Of a DNA stretch of 64,000 nt, positions 48,001 to 60,100 are shown in pieces (position 1 is the first letter of the stretch; every line of letters begins with the position of its first letter). The DNA comes from Bolinopsis microptera (lineage: Eukaryota; Ctenophora; Tentaculata; Lobata; Bolinopsidae). The notes beneath the pieces are model-generated. The model searched no databases, was not told where the DNA came from, and saw only the letters and a list, made by a program, of their open reading frames with translations. The translations under genes and the position numbers were made by a program. The stretch is from the NCBI RefSeq assembly GCF_026151205.1, contig NC_087077.1:14544983-14608982 (forward strand), read 5' to 3'.

Positions 48001-51000
48001 TAAATGTCATTTCTTAACTAGTGCAATCTAGCGGAAAGTATCGAGTTAATTTTGTTGGCAGGATTTTTCGAGATAATTGTAGACGTATTGTGATGAGAGT
48101 CTGAGACGTGCTTTCGTGGAAATGAAAACTGGATGATCGAGGACTGTAAACAATGTGACTGGTTTCGGATTAATAAGGAAATTACAGCTTTATTTTAAAG
48201 GGAAAAGATACGAGACTACTGGCCTACTACTACTAGTCACTTGAAGATACTACTTGAAGCTTATGAGTTAACCAGCATTAACTTATTTCATTGATTTTAT
48301 GTATTAAAAATCAAATTCTATAATTTATAGTAATAACTTAGTTTTGAGTCGTATTCTTATTCCGCGTTCAGCTAAAACTATCAATAAAATAAGCCCCATG
48401 TAAACCAGTACTTACTTTCCAAGAGAAGCTGAGCTCATCTCCTCCAACAGTTCGTCTCTCTCCTGTTGAGCTTGTCGTCTGGCTCGTTCTGATGCTGCCA
48501 GGTCCTCTTGCAGACCCACACACTGCGCTTCAAAGTCCTTAGCGCGGCGCTCGCTTGACTTGGCGTTTTCGTTAGCTTCGTCAGCCCTCTGCCTGGCATC
48601 ATCCAGATCGTGCTGAGGAGGTTGAGAAATTAATCAATATCCGCTTGTTACTTCATAACTCCCGGGTTATGAAACTAGCCATGCTGAAAGGATCAGCACG
48701 AGCGCGGAAATACACCCTCTGTAGGCCATGTTGCAGACTCACGTGGGCAGGATCTAATTGTTTGCGGAGGCGTCTCTATTAGTATAAGATCGTTATGGAA
48801 TGCAGCTATACTATACAATATTACCATTCTTGCTGAATCGGGTTTCTATGACACTCAAGCTAAAGCTCTTGTGCCGATACAACCGATACAGTACGCATAA
48901 TGATTGTGTGATCCTTCAAAATGTCTATATATTATAGAGTTCAAAGCTTTGATTATTGTGGTAAGTATTTACATTAACTGTCAATATTCATAATTGAATT
49001 GTAATGTTTCTTAAAATTCAGTAAAGGAAAGGTCCTTCATTTGTATGGAGCTGCTAAGAAAATGAGAATACGTTTTATCAGTACAGTTGAGGAAAGCCTA
49101 CTTGATAATCTTTGAGGGCGTTCTGGATTTTCTTGTTTTGTTTGAGGAGGTCCTCCTTTGCGTTAGTAGCTCCTTCAAGCATCATCTCAAGTTCCTGATA
49201 ATCTCCTTCTATCTTCTTTTTGGCTGCTACCGCCTGTTATCAGTATCAGTAAATACAAACGTTCTAGCAAAAATAAAGGATGGCCGAAAGAAAGTTTTAA
49301 AGCACTGTTGTAGTCATATTATCTAAGGTTACTTTTCGCATTAGAAGCACTTAAAAGCTTAACCGAAACAATAGTAAGGAATGCCCATGTTATTTCCTTT
49401 TTCGTAGTCTTCAAACATGTTAAAATAAAACTCACGCTAGATCTCTGTTTCCTCTCGTCCTCGATTTCTTGTTCCAGTTCTCTGAGCTGTTTCAGGATCT
49501 GTCTCCGTTTCTCTTCGCTCGCTTCGTCACGTGATACCAGCTCTCGCTCGAAGTTAGCTTTCATCGCCTGAGCAGGCACCATGGTCAAAACGGGAAGTAT
49601 GGAAAATTCTGTAAGACATTCAGAAAAAAGGCCGCAGTTCAAATATGCAGAAGAAAAAATGTACATGTGTATTGTGTATCCGTACGCGTAGGATTCTTTA
49701 CTTTTAAAATAACTTATTCTACGTGAATAAAAGATAAAAGCGATATATTTATTATTATTATATGTAGCCACGGGTATTTCCGTCTCAAAAGGTCGGAAAA
49801 GTTGAGCCTTGAGGAGATTGCTCCTCTTGTTTAGAGCTCATAATTATAGTTTTCGGTTATATTCCATGCTTGACGGGTTAGCTTCTTTCATGCACCACCT
49901 GCACTGCGCGGTACAAGAGTACATTTGCTTACTCGTTCAACAGCTAGTCGAGTATTCACTCGAGCAACTGGAGATGAGTATAGAAATACTTTCCTTGTGT
50001 TTGGCCTTGGCTAAGATTTCAAGTCAAAATTTGTCCATCCATTATCCCATGATGCAAAAGCAAAGATATTGTGATCACTTTGGAATTCGTAATTATCTAG
50101 TATACAAAGTTGTAACGTAATGAGACAACAAATATTAAATTTATCAGCCTCGAACATCTTACTATATATATAAAGCGAGACGATATATATATATTTATCT
50201 GTGCCATTTTACTGACACCACGGCATCAACTTTAACGCGAATTTCTGCAAAAACCGTCAAAGATATACAACTGAAACTTTTTTGACTGGGTCGAATGCTT
50301 TAATGGCCTTCAAATCAGCATGAAAAAATAAAAAATTGGCCTAGAAATAGGAGTTTTAGAGCCCAAAATTTGGTACCCCAAGTGGTGTCAAAAACGCTAA
50401 TTAAATAGGTAATAATTGTTTTAGTCTCTTGAGTCTTGACACCATTTTAGGGTTAGACGGGTTCCTGCTAGTAAATTATAATAACTAGCAGGAACCCGTC
50501 TAACCCTAAAATGGTGTCAAGACTCAAGAGACTAAAACAATTATTACCTATTTAATTAGCGTTTTTGACACCACTTGGGGTACCAAATTTTGGGCTCTAA
50601 AACTCCTATTTCTTGGCCAATTTTTTATTTTTTCATGCTGATTTGGAGGCCATTAAAGCATTTGACCCAGTCAAAAAAGTTTCAGTTGTATATCTTTTAC
50701 GGTTATTGCAGAATTGTATTCGCGTTAAAGTTGATGCCGTGGTGTCAGTAAAATGGCACAGATAAATATATATATATCGTCTCGCTTTATATATAGTAAG
50801 ATTATCCTTTTTATAATGATGCTGAATGCTAAGATTGAAACTTGAGACAGCAAAATGGATAATCAAATTTTGATGAGATGGAACTACAATATGCGTGCCA
50901 GGTTAAAAACAATACGTCAGTTCTGTCCAAGCTCATAATTTTTGGGCATCACTACAATTAATGTTACAGTTATATATTCCGCTTGGCAGTTTGTGCCATA

Positions 51001-54000
51001 TAAGTTAAAATAAATTTACTTAATTTCAACTGATGAGTTTCACAGATACCTGCGTGTTGACTTCAAGTCTGAGTTTAGCATCCTCGATTCCCTGCAGCTC
51101 ATCCTCAAGTTCCTCTAATTGAACCTTCTGTTCTTGGACCAGGTTCTCCAGTGCCCTCTTACTCTTTTCCAGCTCGTGGACGTTCTTACCCGCGTCATCC
51201 TTGCTCTCCATCACCTCGCTCAATTCAGCTGCTTGCTGCAAGATACAACCGTTACCATCGTTTCAATCGTTACAACAGAGTTACGACAGTGTTTAAATCG
51301 ATCTATTTTGCCGGTAAAATTCGTTACAGACAAAAATTTATCTGTATAGATAAAAATGTATCGGTCTACTTAAGACGATAACGAAAGTGCAGTAGAGTTA
51401 GACCTTAGATTACCTTTGAAATGTATAAATTAGCTTCATCTTTCTAACTCCGGGAAAATTAAAATTAGCACAAGTTACGATAAAGCTGCATTACAATACA
51501 GAACATTTGGAGGCTGCAGAATATAAAATTATGTCGGTTAGCACGGAGTCAGGACCGGGAAAGAGAAGAAGAGCACATGTTGAACTTCCCAACACAATTC
51601 TTTTGCCGCCAAATTTGAGATGGTGACTGTTGCATGTGCCCGTAAAACAACTAAAGAGGGTGAAGTAAGGGGACCAGAGCAGGCCGGAACGGGTCACTCC
51701 GTTCTCACAGATAAATTAAATACAGCGTGTAGAAGTTAAGGCTAAAGAATTCCCAGTATTTGTAGGGAAACCCCTTCGTGTGAGATGAGAACACTAAATA
51801 CGTGTTGTAATCCTTGTTAACTTACTATGGATTTTAGAGAAATAAAGCATACTGATATAAAGAGTATGGAACCTTGTTTTGGAAAATAACGAAAAAAGTA
51901 CATACTGAGCCGATGGGAGTGGTCCACTGCACACTGTTGCTGTAAAATCGCGTTTCGTTTTTAAACGTTATTTAAAAATATTACTATTAGTATTACCGCG
52001 AAAACTAAAAACTGACCTGTTTACGAATGCGCTCGCTGTCTGAAAGTTTCTCATTGTTATCCTCGAGTTCAGCTTGTAGAGACAATACTTTGCTCTCCAG
52101 ATCTCGGCACTTCTTCTCGTACGCGTCCTTATCTCCCTCGAGTCCGTCCGCCCGCTCACGTTCCTTATTCAAAGTTGCGTCGAATTTCTTCTGTTGGTTC
52201 TGCAGGGAGTTGACCATGGTTTTCTCTTTCTCGAGATCTACTTGCAGGTCGTCAACTTCGCCTGAAATAATATTAGTTTTAATTGAGTATGATAATAAAT
52301 AAAAACGATACGTATTATTATGATCTTATATGATTATATTGATATTTCTGTCTCAACAGGATGTTTAAAGTGAGGAGAATGCTCATTTTGTTTAGAAAAG
52401 TGAGGAAAATTCTCCTCTTGTCAAGAAAAGTGAGGAGAATACTCCTCTTGTTTTGAGCTCATCATTTTAGTTTTCATATTCCCGACGAGTTGCCGGCTGC
52501 AGTGTGGCCACCTCAATTTCAGATGGTACAATGACTAACTTCCTTCATTTTAGTAGTACTTTCTCTGCTCTCAAGTATTTCACAACTCCAAAGTACTACT
52601 CAGGGATACACAATCAGCCGAGTGCTCAATAGCTGAGTGCTCAACTGCTGCCCCGAAGGACACAACACATATGGAAAATTTAAATATATAAGAGATAAAT
52701 ATAAAGATATTTTCCTTGTGTTTGGCATCGACTAATATTTCGAGTCGAAATTTGTACAACAAATGTTACATTTGTCAGCCTCGAGCCATCATATTCAAAT
52801 CAAATTATAATAATTATCCTTTTAAAAACAAGAAAAGGATAATTGAGACAATAAAATGGATAATCATATTTTTGATTAAATGGAACTGTACAGTATTCGT
52901 TTCATTGCGACAGGTTATGAACAATACGTCAGTTCTGTAATGCTACAATACTGTAGCAGGTATAATTAATACATCTTTTCAGGAGAATCAAGGATCACTA
53001 ACTTATCTATTTTCACTTCAATCAAATAATTTCGATGGTTGTGCTTCGGTCGTTGGTATGAGTTAAATATTATAGAGAGAACGTATGTATTAAGAGCAAG
53101 GAGACTGCTCCTATTATTTAGGGCCCATATTTATAGTTTGCCTTTACCACAAGTTTTGAGTTATAACACTGTAAACGTAAACAAACCTTGTAATCGTTTC
53201 TTGGATTTCTCCAGTTTCTGGATCTGGTTTCTGAGGTCGTCTATCTGAGAGTTAAGGTCCTCCTGGTCTCGTGACAGTTTTCTGCGCGCGTTCTCAACCT
53301 CTTCCAATGAGTTCGCGTGCTCGTCTGCGACGCGCTTTGCATCCGCTAACTGGGGGTAGACAGTGGTGTTATTTTAAATGGTCACCAAAGCTACTCCCAG
53401 AGAGGTGAAACCGTTCATTCTGCAACAAGTTAATGTAACTTACATTTAAAAACTGATTTTGCCATTACAATAAATTGTAAATTAAATATACTTGTTGTGA
53501 GGTCTGATTAAGTTTATTCTGAATAGCTTCTCTGGCATCTTGTTCTTCTCTAATGACTCGATAGTTTGGTTATGTGATGCTTGTAGGTCCCTGTATGGTT
53601 GTGAGTCAATGATAGTATTACATAAGTAAACAATAGTAAATACGCCTAATAAATCTGCCCGAAGGTTACTGGAAGTGGTACGCAAATAATTCCGGGCCAA
53701 CTTCTTCTAGACCTAAATTGAAATATCTTGCTGATAATTCTACTGTATAGTGAGTGTATAGGGGCCAGGAGGCAGGAGAACAACAAGCCCTCAATCTCAC
53801 CTCATTTTAGCGGCCATGGTAGTCTTATCCCTGGTTTCGTTCTCCAAGTTCTCCTGGATCTCTGTTATTTGTCTGTTTAGGTCCTTGTTGAGGCGCTCAA
53901 ACGTCGACACTCTGCTCTCCGCGTCCATTTGTTTCTGAAATTTAAAGAGTTAAAACTAAAAATCAAGGCTTAGTACTCACGATGATAGTTTTAAACTATG

Positions 54001-54088
54001 ATGGTGCTACAAATCTACAGGAAGTAACTTTTCATGGAATAATAATGGAATATCTATACGTTTACTTCAACAGGTTATAAAGTAGGCT

Positions 54089-54125
<37 letters not shown>

Positions 54126-57100
54126 AAGTGGCTTTACCCCTGGAAACAAACCTCCTCAGCGCAAACTTTACAAATAAAGTAAGGGATATCATGATATCCG
54201 CTGTCAAATCCGTTTTCTGGCGGCGGGCTGTAACTATAAACACTCATTAACTTTTAGCTACACCTTCCTTATTCCTTTGTTAATATTAATGGTCAACCAT
54301 TAACAATTAACATTGTATTACAACTGGTGCGAAATTATTCGGGATTATTTGTGAAAGTGTTGAAGTCCACTATAAAAGGGATATCAAGATTGATTCGAAT
54401 CTTAAACACAGCGCTTGTCCAAAATACGAGAATGTTAAATTTCACACTAGTAGTAACATCAAGAGCGGCAAATTTAACGGCAAGCCTCGAGAAAATACTC
54501 AAAATATTTGGTTTGAGAATTTAGTGATACTGTCTGACAAGGAGTTAGCGGTCGGACACGAGCGTGCCTGGTCGTATTAAGGCAAATACCGCCAGGATCC
54601 TGGCATGGAAATTAAAATGGTGATCGGCAGGAGATGGAGCCAAGATCTAGGAGGTAACTGCAAACTATGTAGTGAAACTGCACAATGCAAACGTAGTATA
54701 AACTACAAACTTGAGAAATGTAAATTCGGGAGCTGAGAAAAGTCAGCCGTTATCCGAAACAATCCATCAAACACTACAAATATCACGTAAAATGCGGCTG
54801 GCGGAACGGATTTAAAGGATTTATTTAAAATTTCACATACATTAAAATGGAGCAGTAACACTACAGGCTGTACTATGCAGAGTGATGAACATACAAGTAA
54901 TACAAAGTTCAAAATATAGCATATGCGGAGTAGTTGAGGAGTTCAAACTCTCTCATTGTATTTGTTAGCACTGTCCACACGACTACAGATGTATATTAAC
55001 AATGAGTAAACGAGTGGACGGAGAGGAGATACGGTGTGTGTACTATTACTACTCCTAGTAATGATAGTAGTGTAGTTAAAGATACCTTACATTGTACATT
55101 GTATAAAACCAGGACTGAAGTGCAATACGTGATCTGTAATCTATGGTATTTAATTACTGGAAAAAGCTTTACCATTAATTAAATACCATAGATTACATTT
55201 TACCGTAAAACACTAAAACAGCTTTTTCATATCTTGGGCCATGATATTCAGAATTCAACATTTTTAAAGATTTTTTATAAATGGCCGTTATATTAGTTAG
55301 CTCTGCAAGGTTAAAATCTGACGAAACAACTTCTCAAGACGAAATGTCACTGATTTTCAACAATTAGTGACGTGTCAGCACATGTTGAGCAACATGTTGA
55401 GTAACAAATCTGTACAATCATCTCCACGTCCAGGGATACATCATAAACACGGAAGTTTTATTTTACTGATCAATCATAGCGGTAGAATGCGTACTGTAGC
55501 CAAGCATTAGTCAGCTACTGTAGTACAACACTACAGCTTTTGTTAGATCAATTTGGTTTAATTAGGGACGTCTCGTGACATATCCTCCCCGACACAAAAC
55601 AACACAACCAATGCCAAGAAACTGTGGAAAATGTCTGTCTCATTGTCCAACTTGCATGAAGTGGTATTCAGAAGAATGGCTTCCTAACATATTTTCATAA
55701 CTTTAATTGAGGCTAAGACAGTCTGCTAGACATTTCGTAATTATCCGTTGCGGAATACTAATTGGAAAGGCACGACAGAGTAATAATACTCTTATCACTC
55801 AATTGTCTAGTTAACAGCTTTGTTAGCTATTTAGTACATACTGCTACAATTAGGTGGAAAACCTGGCAGCAGCTACATTATCAGCTATATCTTACTTAGC
55901 AGCTACATTATCAGCTATATCTTACTTGGCAGCTACATTATCAGCTATATCTTACTTAGCAGCTACATTATCAGCTATATCTTACTTAGCAGCTACATTA
56001 TCAGCTATATCTTACTTGGCAGCTACATTATCAGCTATATCTTACTTGGCAGCTACATTATCAGCTATATCTTACTTAGCAGCTACATTATCAGCTATAT
56101 CTTACTTGGCAGCTACATTATCAGCTATATCTTACTTGGCAGCTACATTATCAGCTATATCTTACTTAGCAGCTACATTATCAGCTATATCTTACTTGGC
56201 AGCTACATTATCAGCTATATTATCAGCTATATCTTACTTAGCAGCTACATTATCAGCTATATCTTACTTGGAGACTGATCTGCCGAAATAGGAACCCCGT
56301 GTGACACTCATTACAGTGAGGGAACTCTGGGAGGAGAAGCTCCCAAAATCCACACAGCTTATCGTGTACACAAGGTAGAATCACGCAACATGACAGTGTA
56401 GTATTGGGTGTTGAATGTTTAAACAGACACGAAAACAAGCACCTGGACTAACAAGAGTTAGCTGGATACAGACCAATGAGAAACTCCATAAAACCCCTAG
56501 AAGTTATTGCATTGAAAACACGTCCAGACTCCAGCTACATTAGTACATCGAGCAAAATGTCAAAATTTCCATGCTTCATGGCCATGCTGTAGGAATACAA
56601 GACGATACAGTTCACGTCACTGCGGCACAAAGTATGTTACTGAACAACCAATTTTTTGGCTTCCCACAACTTACGATTAAGCCGAACAGAATATAATTTT
56701 GATGCTTACACGTCAAAAATCGGGAATTTAGTTATTTGCTAATCGAGTAGAAGACAACAATTAAGGAGAAGGCAACAGCAAGCTTATTTGAAATCAGAGC
56801 TATTAATTAACATCCGATAGCTATAAATTAATATTTAATTGATACATTTGGGTAATCTGATGAAATTATCATTTTAAAGTGATATGTATTCATAATTGGT
56901 ATACACTATACATATGATAATTTATAGTGTGGTTAATGGTATAATTCGAAGAGTTTACGAGGGTAAAAAAATCTAGGAAATTGAGCTAGTCCATGTGGTT
57001 CATTTGTTCTGCAAATGTTTAATATATTTAATAGCGTGTTAATTATTATAGGTATTTTAACAAAGTAACAGAGATGTTATTGTTACTAGCAAATGCTGAG

Positions 57101-60100
57101 AAACGCCTGGTTGTTGCATGGTGTGAAGGACGAAGGTATGTGATTCAGTGGCTTTTCATGCCGTGTATCGTTGTCTGTAAAAACAGTCTACTACACCAAA
57201 AATGTAAATAGTAACCTGAAGGAGATTTTCGAGTTCCGCTGTGAGTTTCTTGTTGTTCTCTGCTAAAAGTGCACTGCCTTTCTCACACTCTTCGATTTTG
57301 ACGGTGTTTTCGTTGAGGGTACTCTCCAAAACTCTCTTCTTACGATCTAGGTCAGCCTGAAATATCCCGAGTTTATTGTAATCCAATAAATAGTTATCAG
57401 ATCACAGAAAATGTTGGTTAAGCTGTAATTTTGTTCCATTTATTAATTTTGTGCTTTTATTTGTAATTTGATGTGAAATAATCGAAACTACTAAGGTGAC
57501 TTTTTAAACAACCGCACTGATAATACATGCGTTGGGATTTGGCAGTATCAATCATTATTAAAAATAATCAGCTGTAACATATTCTAATATCAGTGTGTCA
57601 AAGAATAAGAATTTGCTAAAAGGTAAGGAGAACCCTCCTCTGTGTTCATTCCTTTTCAATACCGACTATGCGTAGTAGGCAGATCTGACTGAAAGCCAAC
57701 AGAGTATAGCTACTCCTCGACAAGGGATTACATCCCCTCTGATTGGGTTCGTCGGTCGCGACCATTGGTCCCGATAACACTTTACTAAGTGGTTGCCCGA
57801 GGGCAATTAATTAGTGCAAAAGTTGTTTTTATACCAGAAACTTTAATAAAATAATACCTTGTGTTTGAAAACACACAGAAAAACGGATTGTTTTGATACT
57901 TTCGTTTGTATACAGAAGAAACCCACATGCTTATATGGCTTGAGAAGTTCATTTATTGCAATAGAAGATCCCAAAACTAACGACCTCAGATGAAAAATTC
58001 AATTTTCGGCCAAATAATTTTCCTTAAATCAAGTTACTTTATTAATTGATGGGAATTTTACAGCCTCCCAAAGCAATCTAGCAACCTATAGGCACAACAA
58101 ACATATTACATCACTATATGACGCACAACGTAAACATGAGTGGGCAAATATAAATGCCGAATGGGTCCCAATTTCCATCAACCGTTTTGTAAAGCTTCTT
58201 TTCTAGTGCGACTTTCCTTACAATAACCACAGTGTAGTGTCACACTACTAGTGTGTAATTACTGACATGCCAGCATAACATAAAATAAAAGTGTAGGCTA
58301 CCGAATCCTTCAAATACAAGAATTTTGATCCTATACATGATGTCAGGACTGAAGCTCGTAGCATTGCAATTATTGAGACTCAGTCAAATAAAGAGCTGTA
58401 AGTGAAAAGAAAAAAGAAGCTTTATCTGAGAAAGAAAAGTGTTGAGGAGGATACTCCTCTTATTTTTCATATTTTTACTTTACATTTTGTGACAACCATA
58501 TTGGTGTGTAACTGATGGCATATCGCCGATCACATACGGCTACTCCTTATAGCCAGTATGACACGTAGGCAGGAATTACTTTTCATTTCAGTAATTTCTA
58601 CATTGCACTAGAGAACAATGCCTACGGTACAGGGTTCAACAGTTCTACACTGCGCCCTGATACCACTTTCATAAACATGTATGATGTAGTGGCAGCCCCG
58701 AAGGGCAAGCTAGATGTGCAAAAGTTGTATTTATATGGGAGACTTTTAAAAGATATATGGTTGTGTTTATCTTGCGACGATCATCAATTATGATTAATTA
58801 GCGGTGCTTGGTTTACATCGAAGATTGGCAATTGATTTGATTTGTTAATTTCACGCCAAACAGCCGTTTTCTAAGGGTAGCCGTCTTCCAAAAGTCGGGA
58901 ATTTTAAGTACATCTATGGTAAAAACTACGAAGACTGAAAAGATAATTGGTTCTGCGATTATCTTGATAGGTTCCCTTGTACCCAACATGTATGTACTTT
59001 ATTCCAACGAACTTTTTCAGAGTAGCTTCGGTAACATACAGAAAATAAACGATGATCAAACCTTGATCTGTTTCATCTGCTCCAGTTCATCCATCAGAAG
59101 GTCTCGTTCTTTTCCCATCTCTGTTTTCTGTTTCTCGTAGCTGGCCGCAGATTTCTTCTGAGTCTCCATTCGCTCCTCCAAATCTTCAACTTGTGCCTGG
59201 AATAACATTATGAGAAAACTTGAGTAATTTATAATCAAATTGAAATGAGCAGTGAGGACACAAACTTAATACAATTTTAAAACTAGATGAAACTAAACTA
59301 AACTAAACTAAACTAAACTAAACTAAACTAAACTAAACTAAACTAAACTAAACTATACTAAATTAAACTAAACTAAACTAACCTGATACTTGTTCCTCAT
59401 AGTCTGTAACATGGTCTCGTGCTCGTCCCTATCTTTCTGCAGCTGTTTCTTCAGCTCCTCTGCTTCTTGTTCTCTTTTGTTCCTGTGGTCCTGCAGCACG
59501 GCCGTGTTGTCCACGCTCGTCATCAACTCATTGTTTATCTTCTGTAGCTCCTGCACATGTTTTTATTGTAATTTAAATCAAGATGTCCTAAAGTTCCCGA
59601 ATGTGAGAATAAATTAAGGATATCTAGTGACTTGTACTTTAATCGAACATCACTTAGGGGTTCAATCCTTCTTGGTAACTTGATGTATACGTAAATCAAA
59701 CATCACTTTGAAGTTCAATCCTTATTGGTCAATTAAAATCCCCTAACTAGCACCCGACCAATTCTTCTTTATCATAAAAACGACCTACAGACACAGCAAA
59801 TAAAAGATATCCAAGACTTCAGTCCTACCCTTATGGTATTCATGTTCTTACGCTAGTCTTACAGGTCCCGAATAATTATCAGTGTACGTCAAAAGGAAGT
59901 CAAGATAACTCATCTGTTGATTTCAGCTCTTATTACAGAGTGAATAAGAGTAGTTTGTGATCAGATAGTCGGATCAAAGGAGCCACAAAACTATCAGCAG
60001 TGCTATGATAAGAATTTGACACACGGCCACAGAACCTGGCAGGAATGACTGGATGACAAACTCACTACTTAGGTTATAGCAAGGTTATCAGATTATCAGA

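Noticed and set aside
50161-50800. Long terminal repeats or an inverted-repeat virus/transposon with genes
   Set aside because: There are only 11 nt between the arms and no coding capacity in them.
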